NCBI GenBank assembly: GCA_028599125.1
Contig: JAQRMX010000063.1
Coordinates: 1 to 34,394 of the forward strand
DNA length: 34,394 nucleotides
DNA from: Alphaproteobacteria bacterium
GTDB lineage: Bacteria > Pseudomonadota > Alphaproteobacteria > Rhizobiales > NORP267
Reading direction: 5' to 3'
Shown: positions 17,193 to 24,607 of the stretch, piece by piece
How positions within the stretch are numbered: the first letter of the stretch is position 1
Layout of the letters: every line of letters starts with the position of its first letter
Made by a program: the position numbers and the translations under genes
Notes under the pieces: model-generated
Told to the model about the DNA's origin: nothing
The model's database searches: none
The model's input: only the letters and a program-made list of their open reading frames with translations

Positions 17193-17652
17193 CAAAATCT
17201 CAAAAAAGATCCGTTCATTGAATACAACCTTAGGCGCTGGTGGGTCATACAGATCCCAATGCAAAACGCAGATGATCTCGAATGAGCTACAAATGGTTCT
17301 AAGCTATGGTTTGATAATTTGTGGGCCTGTTTTCATAACCAGTCAGGACAAATCGCAAGGTGGTTGCATAATCATAAAAGATCCGATGAATTTAAATTAC
17401 TTATAACCGCCCCAAAAACCCCTGAGCGCGAAATTGTAATCAGAACAGAAGAATCATTATGGCCCGAAATACCGCCGCTGGTAGACTTAATGGAAAAGGG
17501 CTAGGACAGTACAATCAAAAAATGATCATTCAGTGCGCTTTAGATTCAACTCTGAACAAAAACGGGTATGGTCAATTTTAAGTTCAGATGCCTCAGGAAA
17601 TCTGTGGTCTCAAAAGACCGTCGTTGCCTTTCTTAACAAATCGTCGTTTTAA
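17193..17652 (+). pseudogene. Relic of an unrecognised protein gene (stop codon and frameshift)
   Basis: One frame from 17193 reads as protein-like sequence (for example RRWWVIQIPMQNADDLE), meets TGA at 17283-17285, then continues in the same frame with another protein-like stretch (WFDNLWACFHNQSGQIARWL, later LLITAPKTPEREIVIRTE) to TAG at 17502. The next frame continues with SVRFRFNSEQKRVWSILS and ends at 17652. The simplest reading is one gene of about 150 codons with a nonsense mutation and a frameshift near 17,490. I do not recognise the family, and it does not resemble MutM. A short expressed peptide from 17319-17504 cannot be excluded. Confidence 0.4.
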
Positions 17653-17776
17653 AATTGACACGCCCCTTAAATTATGGTGGCGCTAATAGATGTGTGAGTC
17701 GATTTTACTCCATGCCGTCTGTCCTAAGATAGGATTTTCAATCCCTCTAAATCCAGATGTCCTCTTAGGGGTCCAT

Positions 17777-17791
17777 GCGCGCGCGCGCGCG
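17777..17791. repeat. Alternating GC dinucleotide tract, 15 bp
   Basis: A (GC)7G run lies in an otherwise AT-rich gap. Such alternating purine-pyrimidine tracts can flip to Z-DNA and slip during replication. It is nine bases left of an AT-rich 18-bp duplication. Confidence 0.85.
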
Positions 17792-17799
17792 GCTCATTT

Positions 17800-17835
17800 A
17801 GAATACTAATTTATAACAGAATACTAATTTATAAC
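17800..17835. repeat. Perfect 18-bp tandem duplication, AT-rich
   Basis: AGAATACTAATTTATAAC occurs twice in direct succession (17800-17817 and 17818-17835) with no mismatch. AT-rich sequence follows to about 17,870. The block resembles a DNA-unwinding element, but no DnaA boxes accompany it. Confidence 0.85.
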
Positions 17836-18273
17836 ATTTCCTATATAATACCTATTATTACTAGCACTGATATGGAATGTAACGCTGCACGAAGCAAAAA
17901 AGGCCTGAATAGAGGACCAAACCTAAAATACAGGCAGTAATCATTTGCGTGAAATAAAGGGGCGGGGCCCTTCCTTTTCCGGAAACGAATATAAATTTGC
18001 AAAATCCTTTGCAAAGGCAAGAACCGTTCCGTCTCTTTCCCTGTCCGGTATGGCATCATACCTCTCTCTGAACGCAATCTTTATTCCGTCTCACCAGAAA
18101 AAGAAAAAATTGTCCCCAAGAAAGTCGAATCATTGAAAAATGACCCCGTTGCGAATAAAATGGAGCATCCTTTTAGGATCGGGCTCCACAATTAAAAGGA
18201 GAAATAAGGCCTAAAAAGCGTAAGAAAAGAGCCACAGGGTTAAATCGATTCATTCTTCATCAAGGGGACGCCC

Positions 18274-19062
18274 ATGACCTATAAAATGATACTGACGGAA
18301 ACACAGGGCCGCGTCAGCCTCATCAGACTCAATCGCCCAGATGCTGCCAATGCACTTAACCGTGAACTCATAAGAGAACTCAATCATGCCCTTGACCGGT
18401 TCGAAGACGATGAGGACAGCGGATGCCTTATTATCACCGGCTCGGAAAACGTCTTTTCCGCCGGTGCCGAAATCAGAGAAATGAAGGACAAAAATTTCAC
18501 AGACATGCTTTATGAGAATTATATTGAAGAATGGGAACAGCTTACCCGCGTCCGCAAGCCTGTCATCGCGGCTGTTGCCGGTCATGCTCTTGGGGGCGGC
18601 TGTGAATTAGCCATGATGTGCGATTTCATCATTGCCGCCGAAAATGCCATCTTCGCCCAGCCGGAACTTGGCCTGGGAGTTATGCCGGGAGCCGGTGGAA
18701 CGCAGCGCCTGACCCGAATCATTGGAAAAGCAAAGGCTATGGATATGTGTCTGACAGGGCGCAGCCTCCTGGCTCAGGAGGCCGAGCAATCCGGACTGGT
18801 TAGCAGGGTTGTCCCCTGCGCAACATTGATGACAGAAGCGCTTAGCATAGCGCAAAAAATTGCGTCCATGCCTACAACAGCAACCTTAATGATCAAAGAT
18901 GCCGTTAATTCCGCCTATGAAACAACCCTGTCAGAAGGGATATCCTTTGAAAGACGCAGTTTTTATGCCCTGTTTTCAACCAGCGACCAGAAAGAGGGGA
19001 TGAACGCCTTTCTTGAAAAACGACCCGCCCGGTTCAGGAAGCGCCCCCAGACAGATCTCTGA
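18274..19062 (+). CDS. Enoyl-CoA hydratase (crotonase family)
   Basis: The product hydrates trans-2-enoyl-CoA to 3-hydroxyacyl-CoA, the second step of beta-oxidation. Its 262 residues match a single-domain crotonase. Both catalytic glutamates are present: Glu111 in GHALGGGCELAM and Glu131 in QPELGLGVMPGAGGTQRL, with the same 20-residue spacing as Glu144/Glu164 of the rat enzyme. The oxyanion-hole regions are FSAGAEI (61-67) and the glycine run at 107-109. The C-terminal helix region is complete. The ATG has AAGGGGA six bases upstream. This gene just before rpsT and dnaA is the standard Acetobacteraceae order and suggests vertical inheritance. Other crotonases share this fold, but the two glutamates favour a true hydratase. 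Confidence 0.94.
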   Translation: MTYKMILTETQGRVSLIRLNRPDAANALNRELIRELNHALDRFEDDEDSGCLIITGSENVFSAGAEIREMKDKNFTDMLYENYIEEWEQLTRVRKPVIAAVAGHALGGGCELAMMCDFIIAAENAIFAQPELGLGVMPGAGGTQRLTRIIGKAKAMDMCLTGRSLLAQEAEQSGLVSRVVPCATLMTEALSIAQKIASMPTTATLMIKDAVNSAYETTLSEGISFERRSFYALFSTSDQKEGMNAFLEKRPARFRKRPQTDL

Positions 19063-19552
19063 AGAGACACACTTGACCTCATAGGAGCTGCAAGGTAAAA
19101 GGGGAGTGGGTGTCTCATTCTTGCCTGTTTCTGCCCGCTTTGGAATTTTTCTGAAATCGTTTTTTCAGAGTCTTTGTTCATTGGATTCTCTTTCTGAATT
19201 TCTTCGGGGGGGGGGGAGAATTAAGGACGCTGAAGCAGCTGTTTATTCTTTTTTATCCGATTGTACTCTATTTTCAGACCAAAAGCTCTTTCTATATCCT
19301 GTTGGCCAGGGCTTTATGAGACCTTATGTTCGTGAAACCTCAAGCTCATAAAACCCTGTCTTTTTGTTCGGCTTATGCTATCCTGAGCTCTTGGTTGAGT
19401 AGCCACTGGGAATATTTCCGTACAGGCCCGACTATCCTTTTCCTGGAGCCTATTCATCCTCTAGGAAAAGCGCAGGATTTCGTTACAGTACAGAGCTTAT
19501 ATAAGGGATTATAAGACACAAAACAAAAAATCACTCCTCAGGCTAAAAAAAA
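19063..19552. other. Non-coding gap before the rpsT leader
   Basis: About 490 bases with two doubtful frames. One at 19106-19351 spans a run of 11 G; another at 19326-19514 encodes 62 residues ending AQDFVTVQSLYKGL. Neither has a ribosome binding site or a family I know. A CTTTTCCT/AGGAAAAG inverted repeat lies at 19437-19470, and a TATATAAG stretch near 19,498 could be part of an rpsT promoter, though no well-spaced -35 fits. Confidence 0.4.
19206..19216 (+). repeat. Homopolymer run of 11 G
   Basis: Eleven consecutive G, unusual in this AT-rich DNA. It falls inside a doubtful 81-codon frame (19106-19351), where a change in tract length would switch the frame. Confidence 0.8.
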
Positions 19553-19629
19553 TACAAAGAAAGAAAACATACAAAGAAAGAAACAAAGAAAGAAAACATA
19601 CAAAGAAAGAAAACATACAAAGAAAGAAA
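19553..19629 (+). repeat. Purine-rich 17-bp tandem array in the rpsT leader
   Basis: The unit TACAAAGAAAGAAAACA repeats at 19553, 19570 (expanded by an internal 12-bp duplication), 19599 and, truncated, at 19616. The array ends eight bases before the rpsT ATG, so it occupies the ribosome binding site. No GGAG-type sequence is present; the best anti-Shine-Dalgarno match is an AAAGAAAG repeat. Translation may depend on ribosomal protein S1 binding to the unstructured A-rich leader. Confidence 0.85.
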
Positions 19630-19637
19630 TTGATCAT

Positions 19638-19904
19638 ATGGCAAATACAAAATCGGCTAAAAAAGCGATCCGGAAAATTGAGGCACGTACCGCAGTAAAT
19701 AAGGAAAGAAGAAGCCGTACACGCAGCTTTGTGCGCAAGGTAGAACAGGCCATCTCTCTCGGAGACAAAGAGGAAGCCGCCTCCGCCTTCAAGGCAGCCC
19801 AGCCCGAAATCATGCGTGCAGCAACAAAGAAAGTTCTTCATAAGAATACCGCATCCCGTAAGATTTCCCGCCTTTCCGCACGTATCAAAGCAATGAGCGC
19901 CTGA
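19638..19904 (+). CDS. rpsT: 30S ribosomal protein S20
   Basis: S20 is a primary 16S rRNA-binding protein at the bottom of the 30S body. The 88-residue, lysine/arginine-rich product has the classic start [20 protein letters not shown], the three-helix bundle and the conserved [21 protein letters not shown]-terminal block. The ATG at 19638 is fixed by the conserved N-terminus, but the usual ribosome binding site is replaced by the repeat array just upstream. In E. coli S20 represses its own translation; a weak, repeat-based initiation site could serve similar tuning, which is inference. It is flanked by enoyl-CoA hydratase and dnaA as in related genomes, but separated from dnaA by an unusual 1.8 kb. 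Confidence 0.98.
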   Translation: MANTKSAKKAIRKIEARTAVNKERRSRTRSFVRKVEQAISLGDKEEAASAFKAAQPEIMRAATKKVLHKNTASRKISRLSARIKAMSA

Positions 19905-20189
19905 GGAAAAAGACCGCTCGTTTCTACAGATGCAAAAGCAAATATGAGAACAGGGTAGGTTTTGAGGAGAGCGGAACAAAACCGCAATCAATGATTTCAC
20001 GTTTTAACAAAACCCGCCTTGTCAATCTCTGGAATAAGGAGAGCTGGCTCCTTGTTGTCCCGACAGAAGACACAACAGGGAATCAGGAATTCCTCCAGCT
20101 GTAGAAATTACCTTAGTCTATGTCCGTTTATTTGGATTAAACGGTTATACAAACCATATGAAGGGCTTTCAGTTCAGTTATCAACCTAT

Positions 20190-20225
20190 AAGAAACATTG
20201 CAAAATTAAGAAACATTGCAAAATT
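20190..20225. repeat. Perfect 18-bp tandem duplication
   Basis: AAGAAACATTGCAAAATT occurs at 20190-20207 and again at 20208-20225 with no mismatch, in the gap between rpsT and dnaA. Confidence 0.85.
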
Positions 20226-20625
20226 GCTGTAATTCATGGCCCTGATGATGATACAGAATCTAAAATTCACTCTTTCTTTTACCATGGTATCGCCAGACTA
20301 TCTTTTCTGCCCTTTTGAATGGTCTTGGTTTGCCCTTTGACAGAAGTTATCAGCCTCACGCCTCAAAAGAATGCTATCAGCCGTGGTGAAGGATCTTTAT
20401 GCGGCAGAAGATTGCCAGCATCCATCATTTCTGGATGCTTTGTTACAGGCATACCAGAGAGGTACATTTTAGCAATCTCCGGCCCGGAGATGAAGGACAC
20501 CCTACGCTTTTACCGATCAGATAGCTGACCATCAGGAGAGATTTAAATTGCTTCAATGTCACGCTATCAAAGCCACATGAAATAAAAAACAGCATGTATA
20601 TTGCGCTAATCCTCGCTTCCATCCT

Positions 20626-20649
20626 ATGTCTGCAAAAATGTCTGCAAAA
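20626..20649. repeat. Perfect 12-bp tandem duplication
   Basis: ATGTCTGCAAAA is present twice in succession (20626-20637, 20638-20649), again in the rpsT-dnaA gap. Confidence 0.8.
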
Positions 20650-20652
20650 AAA

Positions 20653-21153
20653 TTAAGCCACTTTGTCTGCGGCCGCGTCCCCGAACTTATGAGAGCTTTC
20701 TCACTGTAGTATCTCAGACCTCAACGTTCCCCTGACAGACAGCCACCCCTGTTTCTGCCTCTTCATCCGGGATAATCCAGGACAACCCGTACCTGTCAAG
20801 GACCCCGCCGGTAATCCCTCTTGATTGGATCAAATATGAGGGAGAGCCCCGAAAATATGGTGAGGTTTTACAAGAATCACTTATTGACAAAAATTATCCT
20901 TATAAATCAATGCCTTATATGTGCGTCAAAAAATGGCGTCTACAGAAGAGGAAACAGACAGCCCCCTGTCCCAAAAGCCGATTCTGTCAAGCTTATTTTT
21001 TTCTTATGTCATGTCACAAGCACGCTGTTCGACAAGACCATTGAATCACAAAAAGTTTTTGAAACCAAAATGAAAGACTACAGTCTCTCCCCCTACGTTC
21101 TGGAAAGAAACAGGAAAGAAGACCTCTTGAACAGACCTTACACCTACGTGTAG
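20653..21153 (+). pseudogene. Possible multiply frameshifted gene relic upstream of dnaA
   Basis: Protein-like stretches follow one another in changing frames: HFVCGRVPELMRAF near 20,655, then DLNVPLTDSHPCFCLFIRDN from 20,705 to a stop at 20,822. Next comes DWIKYEGEPRKYGEVLQESL in a second frame from 20,823, and finally VFETKMKDYSLSPYVLERN, ending in a third frame at 21,153. One decayed gene is the simplest explanation, but I do not recognise the family and the composition could mislead. The last frame alone forms an open 110-codon ORF (20821-21153) without a ribosome binding site. Confidence 0.3.
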
Positions 21154-21465
21154 TCTCAGATCAGGTTACAGGGCAGACTGCAAAGACAAATCAGAAAGAC
21201 GGCCTTTGCAGCTCCCCCTCGAACCCGAGCTTACTGGAAAAAGCTGGAGAGTAATCTCTTCTTCCTTCCAGATCTGAAGCCCAGATCAAATTCCTCGCAC
21301 ACAGGGGGAGGAAAAATGAGTTTCCGATTGATGTTTCACAGACCATATCATATGAAACGCCGTGCTAAGAAAGGTCGACAAGGACAAAAAGAGCTGCAAG
21401 AGGGAACCGCACAAACCACCTCCCTGAAGAAGGCATAAACACACCTCTCCCTGAAGAGGAAACAA

Positions 21466-21489
21466 TGATGTCCCCGTAGGGTGACATCA
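21466..21489 (+). promoter_or_regulatory. Hairpin upstream of dnaA
   Basis: TGATGTC-CCC pairs with GGG-GACATCA with one bulged T and a three-base loop, giving a 10-bp stem. No T-run follows. Function is unknown; it lies about 240 bp before the dnaA start. Confidence 0.4.
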
Positions 21490-21610
21490 CTCTCAATATG
21501 GTCACAAAGTTTAAAAAAAGATTAAAAATGGATTCTCATGGAAAATGATCAGATGAACGGCACAGATTTTCTTATACGGCTTGATCTCTCGGTTATGTCC
21601 CGGCGCGTTC

Positions 21611-21643
21611 TCACTCATCCAGTTCGTTCAAGTGGATGAGTGA
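21611..21643 (+). promoter_or_regulatory. Perfect 11-bp inverted repeat in the dnaA leader
   Basis: TCACTCATCCA (21611-21621) pairs exactly with 21633-21643 across an 11-base loop, ending 83 bases before the dnaA ATG at 21727. It could be an operator or a leader hairpin controlling dnaA; no T-run follows. Confidence 0.5.
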
Positions 21644-21726
21644 CGTATGGAATTGCAGTGGAAAGAATAAAAATACCCGTCAGGACAGATGTACCGGAGT
21701 CATCATCAAGAAGGAGACTGAAAGAC

Positions 21727-23220
21727 ATGTTGGCTGAGCAGATTTTTACCACAGAGAATGAAACCAGAACTCGACAGAGCCTCGGAAATTCAGGGATACC
21801 CAGTCAGTCTGAATGGAGAAGTTGGCTCTCCATGTGGCAGCGTGTCACCATGCATTTGCAAGCTGAACTTGGAGAAGACATCTTCTCAAGCTGGTTTGCG
21901 CGGGTCTCTCTGGAGAACGTACAGGACATGCGTGTTGCCCTTTCTGTGCCGACCCCGTTCCTGAAAAATTGGATCCGTACGCATTATATGGTCCATCTTC
22001 TGAAATTCTGGAAAGCCGAAAACAACAAGATTATCGCGATTGATCTCTGGGTCAGGGGGCGGGGACATGTCAGTAGTGGGCAAGATCGGGCGGTGCCCCT
22101 TAGGCCCGCCAGGCCTATAATGCTCCCCGGGTCCTCTGCTGCTGTCGCATCTTCTGAAGCGGTCATTGATATTGTCAGTTCAAGGCTTGAACCCCGCTAT
22201 ACTCTTTCGACATTTGTCGTTGGCCAGTCAAATGCGATGGCTCATCAGGCTGTTCAGGGTCTTTTCACAAAGCAAAGCTCATGGTCTGATTTTAATATTC
22301 TTTACGTGCATGGCGCGGTTGGCTTGGGAAAGACGCACCTTTTGCAGGCGGCAACACATGAAGCACGAACCCATAGTCAGAAATCTCCAGACAAAATCGT
22401 GTATCTGACAGCAGAGCGCTTCATGTACCGCTTTATCTCGGCACTCAAAGCAAATGACGCGCTCGCTTTCAAGAAACAATTGCGGAGTATTGAACTTTTA
22501 CTGATTGATGATCTTCAATTTCTTCAGGGCAAAGCGACACAACAGGAATTTTGTCACACACTCAATGAATTAATAGGAAAGGGGCAGCAAATTATCATCG
22601 CAGCGGATCGTTCACCTTCAGATCTGGACAGTTTTGATGACCGTATGCGCTCTCGCCTATCCGGAGGGCTTTTGCTTCCCATAACACCCTTTGATGCTTC
22701 TATGCGCCTTGATATATTGCGGCACAAATTGCGCGGCGCGCAGCAGCGCTTTCCGAAATTGCTCATTAGCGAGGAGACCCTTATGTTTATTTCGGAACGG
22801 ATACAAGGGAATGGACGGGATCTGGAAGGGGCCTTTAACAGGCTTCTGGCCCATCATCAATTCAATCAAACAGAAATCACAATTCCTGTTGCTGAAGGGC
22901 TCGTCCGTGACCTTGTCCAGAATGTCGACCCAAAGCGGGTTCGTATTGAACAGATCCAGCGCGTTGTCGCCAAGCATTTCAATATTTCCCGTCAGGAACT
23001 CATTTCAAGCCGACGGAGCCGGGCCATTGTCTATCCCCGTCAGATTTGCATGTATCTGGCGAAAACAATGACTGACCGTTCCCTGCCGGAAATCGGCCGC
23101 CGCTTCGGCGGGCGAGATCATACGACGGTTTTACATGCCATACGGAAAATTGAGAATATGAAACAGGATGAAGTAATTTCTCGTAAGATTGATTTATTGC
23201 GCCAGATGGCCGAGGAATAG
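21727..23220 (+). CDS. dnaA: Chromosomal replication initiator DnaA
   Basis: DnaA binds DnaA boxes at the origin, oligomerises with ATP and melts the duplex. From the ATG at 21727 the product has 497 residues. Domain I spans about 30-100 (EWRSWLSMWQRV, FSSWFARV). A variable linker is followed by the AAA+ domain with Walker A GAVGLGKTHLL (196-206), Walker B LLLIDDLQFLQGK (257-269) and sensor II GNGRDLEGAF (361-370). Domain IV has the basic loop SSRRSRAIVYPRQ and the DNA-binding signature GGRDHTTVLHA (461-471). I chose this ATG because AAGGAGA precedes it by ten bases. A GTG at 21640 would add 29 residues but lies inside a hairpin. The Walker A has Ala where GGVGLGKT is most common. Confidence 0.97.
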   Translation: MLAEQIFTTENETRTRQSLGNSGIPSQSEWRSWLSMWQRVTMHLQAELGEDIFSSWFARVSLENVQDMRVALSVPTPFLKNWIRTHYMVHLLKFWKAENNKIIAIDLWVRGRGHVSSGQDRAVPLRPARPIMLPGSSAAVASSEAVIDIVSSRLEPRYTLSTFVVGQSNAMAHQAVQGLFTKQSSWSDFNILYVHGAVGLGKTHLLQAATHEARTHSQKSPDKIVYLTAERFMYRFISALKANDALAFKKQLRSIELLLIDDLQFLQGKATQQEFCHTLNELIGKGQQIIIAADRSPSDLDSFDDRMRSRLSGGLLLPITPFDASMRLDILRHKLRGAQQRFPKLLISEETLMFISERIQGNGRDLEGAFNRLLAHHQFNQTEITIPVAEGLVRDLVQNVDPKRVRIEQIQRVVAKHFNISRQELISSRRSRAIVYPRQICMYLAKTMTDRSLPEIGRRFGGRDHTTVLHAIRKIENMKQDEVISRKIDLLRQMAEE

Positions 23221-23470
23221 AAAAGAGAAACGAAAACAATGCTTTCACGGAACATGTTCTGTTGTCCGGAAAATAACAATAGGGAAGGACTAGACGAAGA
23301 TTAAAAAATTTGCGAGAATCAATCTTTGTAGATTTGTATGTATAGGCATTTTGGTTATACAGGCAAGATAAGAGAAAAATCAGGGCAGTCATGTCCACGA
23401 GCCCCATTTCGCTTTGTCCGAACTTCGGGATGGCTTGTCCGGCATGCAAACACAGGCAGCGGGTTCCGAC

Positions 23471-24607
23471 ATGAAGCTGACAAGCAATCGGAGTGAGTTG
23501 GTCAAGGCCCTTGGGCATGTTCAGGGCGTAGTTGAGAAACGGACAACGATTCCGATTCTTTCCAGTGTACTCTTTGATGCAAGACCTGACGGCAAAATTG
23601 ACCTAAGGGCAACAGATCTTGATATTGAAATCATCCAGACCGCAAGTGCAGAAGTTTCCGTTCCTGGAAGTGCGGCTGTCCCTGCCCATCTTTGCTATGA
23701 CATCATCCGCAAAATGCCGGATAATACCAAAATTGAAATCTCCCTCGGTGAGGATGGCAGGAGTCTCCTTGTGCAGGGAGGTGCTGCTTGCTTTACCCTA
23801 CAGACCCTTCCCAAAGAGGATTTTCCCCGCTTTGTTCAAGATGGAACGGATGGGACAGGCTATAGTTTTTGGCTCCCTGCTACCGCATTGAAAAGCCTCT
23901 TTGATAAAACACGTTTTGCGATGTCTTCCGAGGAAACACGCCACTATCTTAACGGAATTTATATCCAAAGCATCAGAAAAGGAGAGACCTACCTGTTACG
24001 CGCAGTGGCAACAGATGGCCATCGTCTGGCGTTGGCTGAGATTCATGCCCCGGAAGGAAGCTGTGACGAGACAATGCCTGGGGTCATCATTCCCCGCAAA
24101 ACAGTGAATGAGGTGATTAAACTTCTTGAGCATCAAGATATGGACGCAAAAGTTGAAATCTCCTCAACAAAAATCAGATTTTCCCTTCCTGAAGTCACGT
24201 TGACATCAAAATTGGTTGATGGAAAATTTCCTGATTATGAACAGGTCATTCCTAAGGGGAATGATAAAAGGCTCATCGTTGAAAAGACATATTTCTCTGA
24301 AGCCGTGGATCGTGTTTCCATTATTTCCAGTGAGCGAGGACGGGCCGTAAAGCTCTCTCTGGAAAAAAACAAACTGACCCTTTGCGTTAATAGCCCTGAC
24401 GCCGGAAACGCCCGAGAAGACTTTATCGTTGAATATGAAGATACACCGCTTGAAATTGGCTTTAATGCGCGCTACCTACTTGATGTCACAAGCCAGTTGG
24501 AACAGAAAATCATGTATATTGAACTAGCAGATTCCACTTTGCCAACGATCATCCGGAGTAAAGATGACACCTCTCTCCTGTATGTCATCATGCCAATGCG
24601 TGTCTAG
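23471..24607 (+). CDS. dnaN: DNA polymerase III sliding clamp (beta subunit)
   Basis: DnaN forms the ring-shaped dimer that tethers polymerase III to DNA. The preferred start at 23471 gives MKLTSNRSELVKALGHVQGV, the conserved N-terminus, and 378 residues. Upstream in-frame starts (TTG 23414, ATG 23444) add non-conserved residues. Three clamp domains of about 120 residues follow one another. Conserved landmarks are PILSSVL, ATDGHRLALAE, SKLVDGKFPDYEQVIP and the C-terminal YVIMPMRV that forms part of the partner-binding pocket. A 250-bp gap separates it from dnaA. The first bases of the recF frame overlap its 3' end. Confidence 0.97.
   Translation: MKLTSNRSELVKALGHVQGVVEKRTTIPILSSVLFDARPDGKIDLRATDLDIEIIQTASAEVSVPGSAAVPAHLCYDIIRKMPDNTKIEISLGEDGRSLLVQGGAACFTLQTLPKEDFPRFVQDGTDGTGYSFWLPATALKSLFDKTRFAMSSEETRHYLNGIYIQSIRKGETYLLRAVATDGHRLALAEIHAPEGSCDETMPGVIIPRKTVNEVIKLLEHQDMDAKVEISSTKIRFSLPEVTLTSKLVDGKFPDYEQVIPKGNDKRLIVEKTYFSEAVDRVSIISSERGRAVKLSLEKNKLTLCVNSPDAGNAREDFIVEYEDTPLEIGFNARYLLDVTSQLEQKIMYIELADSTLPTIIRSKDDTSLLYVIMPMRV

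Larger units (their letters stand above)
16951..18273. other. Degraded 1.3-kb gap between ubiE and the enoyl-CoA hydratase gene
   Basis: No intact gene is visible. From left to right it holds about 240 unremarkable bases, the broken + frame at 17193-17652, an alternating GC tract at 17777-17791, a perfect 18-bp tandem duplication at 17800-17835 followed by AT-rich sequence, then 400 featureless bases. At 18161-18188 a hairpin (TGGAGC with GCTCCA, plus an inner ATCC/GGAT stem) precedes the enoyl-CoA hydratase gene and may lie in its leader. Both flanking genes are transcribed away from the gap, so it must contain their promoters, but I cannot pick them out. Confidence 0.6.
19905..20652. other. 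Degraded gap after rpsT (left part)
   Basis: No intact gene. Several short + frames read like protein but break off, for instance ESWLLVVPTEDTTGNQEF near 20,040, and a stretch near 20,371-20,478 with AVVKDLYAAEDCQHPSFLDA. They switch frame repeatedly and match no family I can name. A 99-codon frame at 20019-20318 exists but is rich in Cys/Lys/Ser, runs through a tandem duplication and lacks a ribosome binding site, so I do not call it a gene. Confidence 0.35.
21154..21726. other. Immediate upstream region of dnaA
   Basis: About 570 bases without a gene. It holds a repeated TCCCTGAAGA (around 21,421 and 21,449) and the two hairpins listed separately. I searched by eye for DnaA boxes of the form TTATNCACA on both strands and found none here, so an origin immediately upstream of dnaA is not supported. 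Confidence 0.45.

Noticed and set aside
19553-19629. Repeat array considered as a CRISPR
   Set aside because: The units are directly adjacent 17-mers with no spacers, no palindromic repeat and no cas genes.
23250-23259. GAACATGTTC palindrome after dnaA, considered as an SOS/LexA box
   Set aside because: Alphaproteobacterial LexA sites are GTTC/GAAC direct repeats with a seven-base spacer; this palindrome has only two bases between half-sites.
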